From Paenibacillus sp. FSL R7-0204 (GTDB lineage: Bacteria; Bacillota; Bacilli; Paenibacillales; Paenibacillaceae): 64,000 nucleotides of DNA. This document shows, in pieces, positions 1 to 8,091 of the stretch (its first letter is position 1; each line of letters begins with the position of its first letter). Below the pieces are notes generated by a model. It saw only the letters and a list, made by a program, of their open reading frames with translations, was not told the DNA's origin and did not search any database. A program made the position numbers and the translations under genes. The DNA lies in the NCBI RefSeq assembly GCF_038002225.1, contig NZ_JBBOCA010000001.1, positions 6,882,001 through 6,946,000 on the forward strand, in the 5' to 3' direction.

Positions 1-541
1 GCTCCTCCATTCCGCTGCCGCTGCGGTTCAGTTCATAGGAGACTATATCGGGAACGGCAACATCTACGCGGTAAGAGATACTGTAATCCTTTTCATAATC
101 CCCCTTCAGGTACTCCGGCAACGAGAATTCAATCAGCTCCATATAGATCAGGGCATTGATTTTGCGGAGGATCTGCAGCCGGTGTGGCTGCACCTCCCGG
201 GTCCGGAACGGCCTACGCAGATACCCTATGGAATAAGGGTACTCCACTGCATGATTAACTATGTAACGGGCAAGCTCAACAGTATGTGTGCTGTACAACT
301 GCTGCATGACCCCAATCAGCGGCTCCCAGTATCCGGTAAAGTCAGTCTGAGCCGCCGCAGCGCGATCATCCATGATAACAAGGAAGCGGTCCAGCGAATC
401 CTCCCCTTCATGAAGGTAGCGGTTCTTGCTGAACTCCGCGAGCAGACCTGCCAGCTCCGCGCCTTCCCCCTTCAGCCCCTTGGCTTTGCTCTCAACATCC
501 GCGTACCACTGAGTTTCCCACTCTGCATTTCCGATTTTCAT
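1..541 (-). CDS. Unrecognised protein, truncated at window edge (N-terminal 180 residues)
   Basis: Reads leftwards from an ATG at 541 and stays open to the window edge, so the C-terminus is missing. A GGGAG ribosome binding site lies about 9 nt before the ATG. The visible part is soluble and mostly helical-looking, with no signal peptide or membrane segment; it is rich in acidic and aromatic residues (for example HEGEDSLDRFLVIMDD and YWEPLIGVMQQLY). I do not recognise a domain with certainty. A large DUF4132-type protein is one possibility, but that is a guess. It starts 13 nt after the stop of the gene at 555-974, so the two are probably one transcription unit. Confidence 0.7.
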   Translation of the reverse strand, partial: MKIGNAEWETQWYADVESKAKGLKGEGAELAGLLAEFSKNRYLHEGEDSLDRFLVIMDDRAAAAQTDFTGYWEPLIGVMQQLYSTHTVELARYIVNHAVEYPYSIGYLRRPFRTREVQPHRLQILRKINALIYMELIEFSLPEYLKGDYEKDYSISYRVDVAVPDIVSYELNRSGSGMEE

Positions 542-554
542 CCTGTCATCTCCC

Positions 555-974
555 TCACCATAGTCTTCCTGCCAGCATCGTGAACCGGATCAGCGTCAGC
601 TCATCGTCCTCTTCGAGCCTCAGCGGCTCATCCAGCGCGGAGCATTCCTTCTCCTGCACGAACACCTTGTACAATCCGTCTTCGTAAGCAAGCAGTGCCG
701 CAGCCGTAGCCTGCTCTACCTCAGGCTTCGTCTCACCGTACACCGTGCCGAACCCGACCTTGCCGTTATCTCCCTGCTCCGCAATTTCATTTGCGGTCAG
801 GTAAGGGATCAGATCTCCCCGCTCCTGCCGCTCCAGCATCGCCTGCACCTGCCCGGCTACAATCTCCGAGATCAGCGCGCGCAGCGTCTGCGGACGGTCA
901 GCAAGCAGCAGCTCCCTCCGCTCCAGCACCGGCCTGCGTTTGCCCAGGCTTTTGACAGTTACATACAGCTTCAT
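555..974 (-). CDS. Hypothetical protein, 139 aa
   Basis: Soluble 139-residue protein without recognisable catalytic motif, signal peptide or membrane helix. The N-terminus MKLYVTVKSLGKRRPVL is followed by an amphipathic, acidic middle part and a C-terminal stretch with DEPLRLEEDDELTLIRF, giving an alternating strand-like pattern. The codon use and GC content match its neighbours and the reading frame is clean. It sits 13 nt upstream of the edge gene (541 downwards) and about 60 nt after the kinase-like gene at 1034-1663, all on the minus strand, so these three may be co-expressed. No function can be assigned. Confidence 0.7.
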   Translation of the reverse strand: MKLYVTVKSLGKRRPVLERRELLLADRPQTLRALISEIVAGQVQAMLERQERGDLIPYLTANEIAEQGDNGKVGFGTVYGETKPEVEQATAAALLAYEDGLYKVFVQEKECSALDEPLRLEEDDELTLIRFTMLAGRLW

Positions 975-1033
975 AGCCTTCCCTCCTTACCTCAATAGCT
1001 CTATTCGACAGATTATCTAGTTCATTACCCCAT

Positions 1034-1663
1034 TTAGAGATAAATGTCACACCCAAACCAACGGGAAAGTACATTATAATTCTGCTCCAGAGTCTGGCTT
1101 CCATCCACCTCCAGCACCTTCAGCTTCCGATCCTTCGCTTCCCGTTTAACCTTATCAGCAAACAACGCGTCTCTCCTCATCCAATTTTCAAAAGAACGCT
1201 CAGGATTCTCTGTAGCTTGTAAGATGCCGTGAATCCATTCCCGCCTGCTGTATTGACTGCGCTGAAATTGTTCTGACGGAATCAACCAGATCGCTCTTTC
1301 TTTTCGTTTCAGGAGAGGTTCTACCAGATCCGGCAATAATTGATTTCCTTCTACAACAACAGGATCGCTTCCCCCGCCCACTACATCGCTCAGTACATAC
1401 AGGAAATCCTCCCGCAAATATTCGATATAAGTATTCAGCTGCTCCGCAATCTTCCTGGTGAAGAATACCTCATTCATCGCCATCCGCGACACCCGGTGCA
1501 TTGTAGGCTGCGCTTCCTCTGTAATATGCTGCAAATGCTTCCCGGAATGTTCATCACAGGCATAGAGTGCAAAACCATTCTCCTCTGCAAACCGTTTGGC
1601 AAGTGTGCTCTTTCCCGCACAAGCCGAACCGCCAATCCAATAGATTTCCCTGTTCAGACCCAT
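1034..1663 (-). CDS. P-loop NTPase / small-molecule kinase-like protein
   Basis: A 209-residue protein opening with a Walker A loop almost at its N-terminus (GGSACAGKSTLAKRF, about residues 8-22), the usual layout of nucleotide and shikimate-type kinases. A later VVVEGNQLLPDLV stretch resembles the strand and substrate-binding region of such kinases. The start at 1663 is preferred over an earlier in-frame ATG because GGGAGG lies 7-8 nt before it. No substrate can be read from the sequence; related proteins are annotated only as AAA or P-loop ATPases. The gene is followed on the same strand by two unrecognised proteins. Confidence 0.75.
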   Translation of the reverse strand: MGLNREIYWIGGSACAGKSTLAKRFAEENGFALYACDEHSGKHLQHITEEAQPTMHRVSRMAMNEVFFTRKIAEQLNTYIEYLREDFLYVLSDVVGGGSDPVVVEGNQLLPDLVEPLLKRKERAIWLIPSEQFQRSQYSRREWIHGILQATENPERSFENWMRRDALFADKVKREAKDRKLKVLEVDGSQTLEQNYNVLSRWFGCDIYL

Positions 1664-1869
1664 CCTTGTTCCTCCCGGGCAATTGATCAAATCCCTAAGT
1701 TCATTGCCCCATTAGTTTTTCTCCCTGACCTTTTCGCCATCTTCCTATGACTCACCTTTGCTTCTTCCTCTTCCTTATTTCCCACGCGGCCTCTTTTTTT
1801 GCTAAAATAGAAGGGTCGGCGCATTTCCGGGCAATCTTGGCGCCAGTCACTGAAACGGAGGCATTACCT

Positions 1870-2622
1870 GTGGATTATATTATTCTGGACATCGAATTCA
1901 ACGGCCGCAAATTTGCCAGCGAGCATCCCATGGAGGTCATTGAGATCGGAGCGGTCCGGTTAGACGCTTCATTGCAGGTTAAGGATGAATTCTCAGCCTT
2001 GATCAGACCCATATACTTCTCCACCCTGAATTCATTCATCAAGAAAAAAACCGGCATCCCCCAGGAGGATATCGACGTCGCCAGCCGGTTCCCGAAGGTC
2101 ATTACCGCCTTCAGAACGTGGCTTGACCAAAGCGCTGACGGCGTGCTGCTCTTAACCTGGGGCGGCGAGGATATGAAACGGATTATCCAGGATGTGCGGA
2201 TGCACAAGATGGATGATGCCTACTGGATGGAGGCCACCTACTTCGATCTGCTCAAGGGCGTCCTGCGCGCCCGCGGCCTCAGTAACGACATCAGCGTCGA
2301 AGGGGCCATGGCCCTCTTCGGCCTGGAGCCTTCCGGCTCCGCCCACCGTGCGCTGGACGATGCCAAGATGACGGCGGAGATCTTCCGCGCAGTCTTCAGC
2401 GAGCTGGACTTCGGACGGTCGCAGCATTATGTCGATACCTTCTCGAACGCCAGGGAGCGCAAGACGGTTAAGATCGCTATCAAAGCGATGACCGCCCAGA
2501 AAATCGTCCCTACCTGGGAGCTGGTCGCCGAGCATTACTTCCCTGCGGAGGATGCCCTGGCGGACCCCCGGAAGCTGGCAGAGCTTAAGGCGTATTTCGC
2601 CGCCCAGCTCGGCAAGAAATAA
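1870..2622 (+). CDS. DEDDh-family 3'-5' exonuclease (DnaQ/KapD-like)
   Basis: A 250-residue DnaQ-like exonuclease. The ExoI motif is at the very start (ILDIEFN, with the DxE pair binding metal) and the ExoIII motif is HRALDDAK near residue 160, with the His and Asp typical of the DEDDh subgroup. Such enzymes trim DNA or RNA 3' ends in the cytoplasm; KapD of Bacillus, a sporulation-kinase pathway inhibitor, has the same fold. The GTG at 1870 is chosen because GGAGG lies 9 nt upstream; the ORF runs further upstream but without a binding site and with an unrelated hydrophobic N-terminus. The C-terminal 60 residues extend beyond the exonuclease domain. A hairpin terminator follows at 2641. Confidence 0.85.
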   Translation: MDYIILDIEFNGRKFASEHPMEVIEIGAVRLDASLQVKDEFSALIRPIYFSTLNSFIKKKTGIPQEDIDVASRFPKVITAFRTWLDQSADGVLLLTWGGEDMKRIIQDVRMHKMDDAYWMEATYFDLLKGVLRARGLSNDISVEGAMALFGLEPSGSAHRALDDAKMTAEIFRAVFSELDFGRSQHYVDTFSNARERKTVKIAIKAMTAQKIVPTWELVAEHYFPAEDALADPRKLAELKAYFAAQLGKK

Positions 2623-2640
2623 CCCCATATGCCCGCGCAG

Positions 2641-2692
2641 CAGCGGCAATCTCCCGAGGCATAGCCCGGGTGGTTGCCGCTGTTTGCTTTTC
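2641..2692 (+). terminator. Rho-independent terminator after the exonuclease gene
   Basis: Inverted repeat CAGCGGCAA / TTGCCGCTG with a loop containing a further CCCG/CGGG pairing, followed by a T-rich stretch. It starts 18 nt after the exonuclease stop. Confidence 0.75.
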
Positions 2693-2743
2693 CAGCACCC
2701 ACGGTTACCCGCCCTGCTGTCTGGTTATTCTACAAAATAAGAG

Positions 2744-2774
2744 TTGACCTTGCCGTTACGTCAAAGTATACAGT
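2744..2774 (+). promoter_or_regulatory. MerR-type promoter with operator dyad between -35 and -10
   Basis: A -35 box TTGACC (2744-2749) and a -10-like TACAGT (2769-2774) are separated by 19 bp, the overlong spacer typical of promoters activated by MerR proteins. The spacer holds an imperfect dyad, ACCTTGCCGT then ACGTCAAAGT, which is the usual position for the regulator. It lies about 90 bp before the MerR/TipAS gene, so autoregulation is inferred. A 17-bp alternative with TATACA is also possible. Confidence 0.6.
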
Positions 2775-2864
2775 TAGATCTGTAAGCGGCCGCTTACCCG
2801 GCAGGAACGCCTTGAACCCGTTCTCTGCTGTATACGCCAAGACAGATGGGAGGCAGATTGGACC

Positions 2865-3629
2865 ATGGAATATACGGTGCAGAAGCTGGGGACACTTGCG
2901 GGGATCAGTGCACGGACCCTGCGGTATTACGATGAATTCGGCATTCTGAAGCCGGCCAGAATCAATTCCTCGGGATACCGGATCTACGGCCAGGCCGAGG
3001 TGGACCTGCTGCAGCAGATTCTGTTCTACCGGGAGCTGGGCCTCGGCCTGGAGGCGATCAGGGATATTGTCCACTCGCCCTCCTTCGACGGGGCCCGCGC
3101 CCTGCGCGAGCACCATGACCAGCTGCTTCAGCGGAGAGCGCAGCTGGACCGGCTCATCGCGAACGTCGAGCAGACCATTGCACACACAGAAGGGAGAAGT
3201 ATAATGAGCAATCAGGAGAAATTCGCAGGCTTCAAGCAGAAGCTGATTGACGATAACGAGCAGAAGTACGGCCAGGAGATCCGGGAGAAATACGGCGCGG
3301 AAGCCGTGGAGCAGTCGAACCGCAAGCTGAGCCATATGACGGAGGAGCAGTACGCTGCCCTTCAGCAGTTGGAGGCTGATATGTTCGCGTCACTAGAGCA
3401 GGCGATGGAGGATGGCGATTCGGCCAGCGAGCTGGCACAGAAGGCCGCTGACCTGCACCGTCAGTGGCTAAGCTTCTACTGGGATACGTACACCAAGGAA
3501 GCCCATGCCGGTGTTGCCCAGATGTATGTCCAGGATGAGCGCTTCACCGCTTATTACGACCAGCACCGCCCCGGCATGGCCGCGTTCCTGCGGGATGCAG
3601 TGCATGTGTATACCGGAGCGAAGCAGTAG
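2865..3629 (+). CDS. MerR-family regulator with C-terminal TipAS drug-sensing domain
   Basis: A 254-residue transcription regulator. The N-terminal winged helix-turn-helix is recognisable from YTVQKLGTLAGISARTLRYYDEFGIL (residues 2-28), followed by a coiled-coil dimerisation helix ending around residue 105. The C-terminal part, with YGAEAVEQSNRKLSHM and later HRQWLSFYWDTYTKEAHAGVAQMYVQDERF, is the TipAS antibiotic-recognition domain known from TipAL and Mta. Members bind ligand and twist an overlong promoter to activate genes for multidrug resistance or themselves. No exporter lies next to it here, so the target may be its own promoter at 2744-2774 or a distant gene. Confidence 0.9.
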   Translation: MEYTVQKLGTLAGISARTLRYYDEFGILKPARINSSGYRIYGQAEVDLLQQILFYRELGLGLEAIRDIVHSPSFDGARALREHHDQLLQRRAQLDRLIANVEQTIAHTEGRSIMSNQEKFAGFKQKLIDDNEQKYGQEIREKYGAEAVEQSNRKLSHMTEEQYAALQQLEADMFASLEQAMEDGDSASELAQKAADLHRQWLSFYWDTYTKEAHAGVAQMYVQDERFTAYYDQHRPGMAAFLRDAVHVYTGAKQ

Positions 3630-3651
3630 ACGTAATCGTTTGGCATAGCAA

Positions 3652-3690
3652 AGAGGCAGCCGGATTAACGGCTGCCTCTCTTTTATTCTG
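3652..3690. terminator. Bidirectional terminator between convergent genes
   Basis: An 11-bp perfect stem AGAGGCAGCCG / CGGCTGCCTCT followed by CTTTT on the plus strand. It lies between the MerR gene stop and the 3' end of the minus-strand PepSY gene and could serve both. Confidence 0.8.
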
Positions 3691-3708
3691 CTGAAACGTT
3701 ATACCAGC

Positions 3709-4269
3709 TCAATCATCATCCTCGTCGGAATCGGTATCGGTGTACACAACCTTGGCAGTATACGCATCGACACCTACTTCTGTCTTGACCTGCCCGTTTC
3801 TGATTTCAATCTCATAGACAGCGCCCCCGTGATCCCGGTCCAGATCAATCTCGGTGACCGTCCCCTTCACAGCAGCTTGGGCTGCCTCCGCCGCCTTGCC
3901 TGCGGTAATCAACTTCCCGCCTGAGGCCGGAAGTGTCTTATGAGAGTCATCATCGTCTGCATCCTTGCGCACGCTGATCACTTTTCCCGAATAGGCATCT
4001 ACCCGGACATCTATCTCCTGCTTGGTCTGCTGAATTTCGATATCGTAAAACGTGCCGCTGGCCTTCTTCTCCAGATCGATGCTCTCCACCTGTCCCGGAG
4101 CTGCCTTCAAGGCAATCTGCTCAGCTTGGCTTACACTGATCAACGTTTGGCTCTGACTCTTCGCCGATGCGGCTGCTTCCGCCGTACTGCCCTTCAGCTC
4201 GCCTATACCATAAGCGCCTCCGAGAATAAGTGCTGCCGCCGTGATGCTGCTCCATATCTTTGTCTTCAA
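3709..4269 (-). CDS. Secreted PepSY-domain protein (two PepSY repeats)
   Basis: A 186-residue exported protein. It begins with a signal peptide (MKTKIWSSITAAALILGGAY) and carries two PepSY repeats, roughly residues 45-100 and 120-180, recognisable from ISVSQAEQIALKAAPGQVESIDL and the matching AGKAAEAAQAAVKGTVTEIDL, each followed by a YDIEI/YEIEI strand and a VDAYSGKVISV/VDAYTAKVVYT strand. PepSY domains are thought to inhibit or regulate extracellular proteases. The start is a TTG with AGGAGG 8 nt upstream. The gene lies just downstream of the regulator/kinase/PepSY operon (4386-7041) and ends in an acidic DSDEDDD tail. Confidence 0.85.
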   Translation of the reverse strand: MKTKIWSSITAAALILGGAYGIGELKGSTAEAAASAKSQSQTLISVSQAEQIALKAAPGQVESIDLEKKASGTFYDIEIQQTKQEIDVRVDAYSGKVISVRKDADDDDSHKTLPASGGKLITAGKAAEAAQAAVKGTVTEIDLDRDHGGAVYEIEIRNGQVKTEVGVDAYTAKVVYTDTDSDEDDD

Positions 4270-4385
4270 TGTTAACGCCTCCTAAGTTCATTCTTCGCTG
4301 CTTCATGTAGTAACTATAACGCTACAATCTGAGAGAACAGCGGGAGCAACATTAGAATTCGCTGAGAAAAAAGTAAACAGATACC

Positions 4386-4988
4386 CTAGGAATCCTCTCC
4401 ATCCGGCTCTTCCCAGGTCACAGACATCATATGGCCCGAGATTGCATTCACCTGGACTACGGCCTCCCGTCCGTCTGAAGTATGAATCTCCACCAGATAA
4501 TAAGCGCCCGCCGCATCGATTCCCGTATCCACATCGTCCAGCTTCCCCGGTACCTCAAGCAGAGCCAGCCTGACAGCCTCCTCTTCGGAGACTACGCTCT
4601 GTGCCGCTGGGCTAGGGGATGGTGACGGGGTAACGGCAGCTCCGCCAGATGGAGCTGGAGTAGCGGCAGGCGTAGGCTGCACCGCCGGTTCGTCCGTGCG
4701 CTTCAGCAGCACGATGGAGAGAATCTCGCCGGTCACTCCGTCCAGCTTCAGCTCGTACCGTCCTTGCTCTGTCTGAAGCTCTGCTACATAAGCTCCTGCT
4801 TGCAGCTTCAGATTGTCTACCTTACCGGGATATTCGCTCAGCACAGCCAGCGTAGCCTGATCTCTGGATAACAGCGGCTCCGAATCCTTCCCGAATATCC
4901 GGAAGGCAACCCAAGCCAGCAGCAGGAAGACAACCATACCTATGACTGCCTTGTACATTTTGCTCTTGTTCGTTGAATTCTGCTTCAT
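4386..4988 (-). CDS. Membrane-anchored PepSY-domain protein
   Basis: A 200-residue protein with one N-terminal membrane helix (about residues 11-29, AVIGMVVFLLLAWVAF), a first PepSY domain, a Pro/Ala/Thr-rich linker (about residues 101-130) and a second PepSY domain near the C-terminus (VVSEEEAVRLALLEVPGKL, then YYLVEIHTSDGREAVVQV). It would sit on the outer face of the membrane. Its ATG overlaps the histidine kinase stop by 4 bp, showing translational coupling and suggesting that it senses or modulates for that kinase. Bacillus subtilis ykoI/ykoJ beside ykoGH is a comparable arrangement. Confidence 0.85.
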   Translation of the reverse strand: MKQNSTNKSKMYKAVIGMVVFLLLAWVAFRIFGKDSEPLLSRDQATLAVLSEYPGKVDNLKLQAGAYVAELQTEQGRYELKLDGVTGEILSIVLLKRTDEPAVQPTPAATPAPSGGAAVTPSPSPSPAAQSVVSEEEAVRLALLEVPGKLDDVDTGIDAAGAYYLVEIHTSDGREAVVQVNAISGHMMSVTWEEPDGEDS

Positions 4989-6352
4989 TGTCCACCTCCC
5001 CTGCGGTCCGCAGCCATGCGGATCGTCACCGAGGTTCCCAGGCCTGCCGTACTATCCATGGACAGCTCCGCTCCAATCGCCCCCGCGATCTCTGCGGCAA
5101 GCGACAGCCCCAGGCCTGCCCCTCCGTTCTTACGGGTTCTCGCCTCATCGACTCTATAGAAACGGTCGAATATCTTCGGCAGCTCCTCCGGCGGAATTCC
5201 AATGCCGCGGTCAGTAATCACTATCATCCGTTCCTGCCCGGCAGCCTCAATACGCACGGTTATCTGCTCATCGCTGTATTTGCGGGCATTGTCCAGGAAG
5301 ATGAACAGCAGCTGCCGGAGCTTCGCTTCATCGCTATAGCCCTCAGCCGGCCCCTTGACCTGAACTACGACCTCTCTCCCGTACGCATTATGAAAAGCCT
5401 TCGCCGAAGAATGGGCCAGTTCTTCGAGATCAATCACCTTCAGCTCCAGCTCCCACTGCTCCGGGTGCTTCGCCAGCAGTAGTAGCTGCTCCGTCATTTC
5501 CTTCATCCGCACAGCTTCGGAATGGATGGCCTCAACCGATTCATCGAACAGCTCCGGGTGCTCCAGCCCTCTGCGCTTCAGCAGACTGGCATAGCTCTCA
5601 ATAACCGTCAGCGGTGTGCGCAGCTCATGGGAGGCATCTGACACGAATTTCTCCTGCTTCACATAATTGCTCTCCAAGAGGCCGATCATTTCATTGAAGG
5701 TATGCCCCATCTCCACCAGCTCATCCTTCGAGTGTTCTTTCAGCGGAAGCCTGCGGAATTTCCCGCTGCTCTGAATCTCCCGCATGGTCGCCGTCATTTG
5801 GACGATGGGCCGCATAATCAGGCCCGACAACAGGCGGCTGGAGAGCAGCAGCGGAAGCAGCGCCACAAGCGTAGCCCCGGCCAGGACTATCCGCAGCACC
5901 CGCAACGTTTCCATCGTGCTCTCCAGACTTTTGGTCATCTGGACATTCAGGACGTTCCCGTCCGTCCAGATGACCGGAACGCTCACGAACGCATACAAGC
6001 GTCCGTCCACCCGGACCCGCTCTGCCTGCTTCCCGGAATGGTAGACCGGATTCATCCGGCTGACCTCCTGCCCGGAGGCTGAGGTAACCGGCGCCGGTCC
6101 GCTACCGTCCGCAGAGAGCAGCCTCAGCATTCCCTCCACCGGCACATAAGCCCGGAGCAGCTCCGGTGCCGTTACCCCGTCTCCCGCTTTTCTCATCGCG
6201 GCAGCAATTCTGGCCGTCTCGGCAGATGCCTGCCCGAGCTGGCTGTCTAGTGACATCCGGCTGAACACGGCATAGATGAACAGATTCATGAGGATAAGCA
6301 GCACGGCGAACAGCACGCTGGAATACAGATGAATGGTGCTCCGCAGCTTCAT
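4985..6352 (-). CDS. Sensor histidine kinase with HAMP domain
   Basis: A 455-residue kinase. Two membrane helices (about residues 10-30 and 152-172) enclose an extracellular sensor of some 120 residues; a HAMP domain follows. The H box is SDASHELRTPLTVIESY with the phosphorylated His at 242. The ATPase part shows the N box FLDNARKYSD, G1 ITDRGIGIPPEE, the F box FDRFYRVDEAR and G2 GGAGLGLSL. It should phosphorylate the response regulator encoded just upstream, whose stop overlaps its ATG by 4 bp. The next gene, also overlapping by 4 bp, is a membrane PepSY protein, so the signal is likely at the cell envelope. The actual stimulus is unknown. Confidence 0.93.
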   Translation of the reverse strand: MKLRSTIHLYSSVLFAVLLILMNLFIYAVFSRMSLDSQLGQASAETARIAAAMRKAGDGVTAPELLRAYVPVEGMLRLLSADGSGPAPVTSASGQEVSRMNPVYHSGKQAERVRVDGRLYAFVSVPVIWTDGNVLNVQMTKSLESTMETLRVLRIVLAGATLVALLPLLLSSRLLSGLIMRPIVQMTATMREIQSSGKFRRLPLKEHSKDELVEMGHTFNEMIGLLESNYVKQEKFVSDASHELRTPLTVIESYASLLKRRGLEHPELFDESVEAIHSEAVRMKEMTEQLLLLAKHPEQWELELKVIDLEELAHSSAKAFHNAYGREVVVQVKGPAEGYSDEAKLRQLLFIFLDNARKYSDEQITVRIEAAGQERMIVITDRGIGIPPEELPKIFDRFYRVDEARTRKNGGAGLGLSLAAEIAGAIGAELSMDSTAGLGTSVTIRMAADRRGGGQ

Positions 6353-7041
6353 GGGGCATCCTTCAGCACATAACCAACGCCCCGCACGGTATGAATCAAT
6401 TCAGGCTCGTGGTCCAGCGTAATTTTTTTGCGGACATAGCGGATATAGACATCCACAATATTCGTATCGCCGTAATAATCGTATCCCCAGACGGCGGCCA
6501 TGATCTGTTCCCTGTTCAGCACCTGGCGCTTATTCTTCAGCAGGTAGACCAACAGGTCGAACTCCCGGGGAGTCAGCTCGATGCTTCGGCCTGCCCGCTT
6601 CACCTCCCGCGTAGCTTCGTTCAGCTCCAGATCATCTGCCAGCAGCAGGTTGACGGATTCGTCTCTCCTCCGCCCCGAGGCCAGCCGCAGCGCAGCACGG
6701 ACACGGGCCAGCAGCTCCTCAATTTGAAATGGCTTCGTAATATAATCATTGGCCCCAAGGTCCAGGCCTGACACTTTATCCTCTACCGAGCTTTTCGCCG
6801 TAAGCAGCAGAACAGGCGTATCGGGATCACCCGCCCGGATTCGCCGCAGCAGCTCTATGCCGCTGAATCCAGGCAGCATCACATCCAGCAATAGCAGATC
6901 CGGCTGCTGCTCCTGGTACATCTCCAGCCCCTGATGGCCGCTGCCGGCAATGGACACACGGTATCCCTCGCATTCCAGCTCAATCTGCAGCAGACGGGCA
7001 ATTCTCACCTCATCCTCCACAACCAGAATCAATTCTGTCAT
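6349..7041 (-). CDS. OmpR-family response regulator
   Basis: A 230-residue two-domain regulator. The receiver domain has the acidic pocket EDE at 9-11, the phospho-accepting Asp53 in LLLLDVMLPG, and the conserved Lys103 in ITKPF. The C-terminal winged helix (about residues 130-228) includes RSIELTPREFDLLVYLLKN and VDVYIRYVRKKI. It is the first gene of a three-gene operon with the histidine kinase and a PepSY membrane protein, each junction overlapping by 4 bp. A sigma-A-like promoter lies at 7074-7103. The regulon is not visible, but the adjacent secreted PepSY gene is a candidate target. Confidence 0.93.
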   Translation of the reverse strand: MTELILVVEDEVRIARLLQIELECEGYRVSIAGSGHQGLEMYQEQQPDLLLLDVMLPGFSGIELLRRIRAGDPDTPVLLLTAKSSVEDKVSGLDLGANDYITKPFQIEELLARVRAALRLASGRRRDESVNLLLADDLELNEATREVKRAGRSIELTPREFDLLVYLLKNKRQVLNREQIMAAVWGYDYYGDTNIVDVYIRYVRKKITLDHEPELIHTVRGVGYVLKDAP

Positions 7042-7073
7042 CGGCTCTCCGCCCCTTCTACTTGGTTGCCTCC

Positions 7074-7103
7074 ATTGTAGGGCATGGGCAGCTACAGTTT
7101 CAA
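7074..7103 (-). promoter_or_regulatory. Sigma-A-like promoter of the two-component operon
   Basis: On the minus strand TTGAAA (7103-7098) and TACAAT (7079-7074) are separated by 18 bp, about 33 bp before the response regulator start. Confidence 0.6.
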
Positions 7104-7137
7104 ACTCCGCCCGCTATTTACTATCACTCTATATATG

Positions 7138-7178
7138 CAAAAGGGTGCTTCCACCGTTTCACCGGCCGGAAACACCCT
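7138..7178 (-). terminator. Terminator after aroD
   Basis: On the minus strand an 11-bp stem AGGGTGTTTCC / GGAAGCACCCT (one G-T pair) is followed by TTTT. It lies about 37 nt after the aroD stop. Confidence 0.75.
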
Positions 7179-7214
7179 CTATGCCCATTCCTGCTGCGTA
7201 TGAACCGGCAGCCG

Positions 7215-7979
7215 CTACAAGCTGCGGTGCAGCAGCGTAAGCACCCCGCGCAGCTCGGCAACCGCCACCTGCCCCGGTGCCGAAGGCTTATGCGCCGCAC
7301 CGAAAGTCAGCGCCGAGCCGAAGATCTCTCCGGCCAGCCGGCTGATCACGCCCTCCCCATTCATCGCCATCGTAATGATCGGACGGTCCGCATACTGCTC
7401 CTGCATCCGGTTCGTCGCCGCCAGCAGGGTCAGCACATCGGCTGGACCTTGCGGCATTACGGCAATCTTCGGCAGATCGCCGCCCAGCTCCTGCGCCCGG
7501 CACAGCCGGGAGACAATCTCATCTTCGGACGGTGTCCCGTCGAAGTCATGATTCGAGAGAATTACGAACACCGCCTGACTATGCGCTGTTGCAATCAGTC
7601 TGCGGACCTCCGCTTCCTCTTGGAACAGCTCCACATCCACAATATCCACCAGCCCGCTCTCTACCGCCGCTTGGATCAGACGGAAGTAGTATTCGGTGGA
7701 AATTTCCTTCTCGCCGCCTTCTCTGGCACTGCGGAAGGTGAAGATCAGCGGAATCTCCGGCAGCAGGCGCTGGATATCCTCCAGCACCTGGGTCACGGCA
7801 TTCATATCTTCCACCTCCGTGAAAAAATCACTGCGCCATTCCACCACATCCGGCGCCAGTGCGATCAGCGCCTCAGCTTCTTCACGCAGCTCCGTCCGCG
7901 TCGTTCCGACCAGCGGAACACAGATTTTGGGCATCCCTTCTCCGAGGGTTATATTCTTCACAGTTACTGTACCGCTCAA
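7215..7979 (-). CDS. aroD: Type I 3-dehydroquinate dehydratase
   Basis: A 254-residue enzyme converting 3-dehydroquinate to 3-dehydroshikimate in the shikimate pathway, through a Schiff base. Family motifs are complete: VEWRSDFF, IFTFRSAREGG, VDVELF, the active-site His144 in SNHDFDGTP, the Schiff-base Lys171 in KIAVMPQG, and the C-terminal AMNGEGVISRLAGEIFGSALTFG. Length matches the family. The start is a TTG with AAGGAG about 9 nt upstream. It follows rbsK on the same strand after a 112-nt gap, with no clear terminator between, so partial co-transcription is possible although the pathways are unrelated. Confidence 0.95.
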   Translation of the reverse strand: MSGTVTVKNITLGEGMPKICVPLVGTTRTELREEAEALIALAPDVVEWRSDFFTEVEDMNAVTQVLEDIQRLLPEIPLIFTFRSAREGGEKEISTEYYFRLIQAAVESGLVDIVDVELFQEEAEVRRLIATAHSQAVFVILSNHDFDGTPSEDEIVSRLCRAQELGGDLPKIAVMPQGPADVLTLLAATNRMQEQYADRPIITMAMNGEGVISRLAGEIFGSALTFGAAHKPSAPGQVAVAELRGVLTLLHRSL

Positions 7980-8091
7980 ACGTGTCAGCTCCTTAGCGGA
8001 CCCGGAGTCTCAAAGCTTCCTCTGATGCTCCCCGCTTAATTTGTCTATTAGCATCTTCTTCCTCTATCTCACATACGGAATCTGCTGGATT

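Noticed and set aside
7062..8039. A 325-codon open frame on the plus strand opposite aroD
   Set aside because: It is the mirror of aroD, which has all catalytic motifs; the antisense product is Arg/His/Gln-rich with no family features and spans the aroD terminator.
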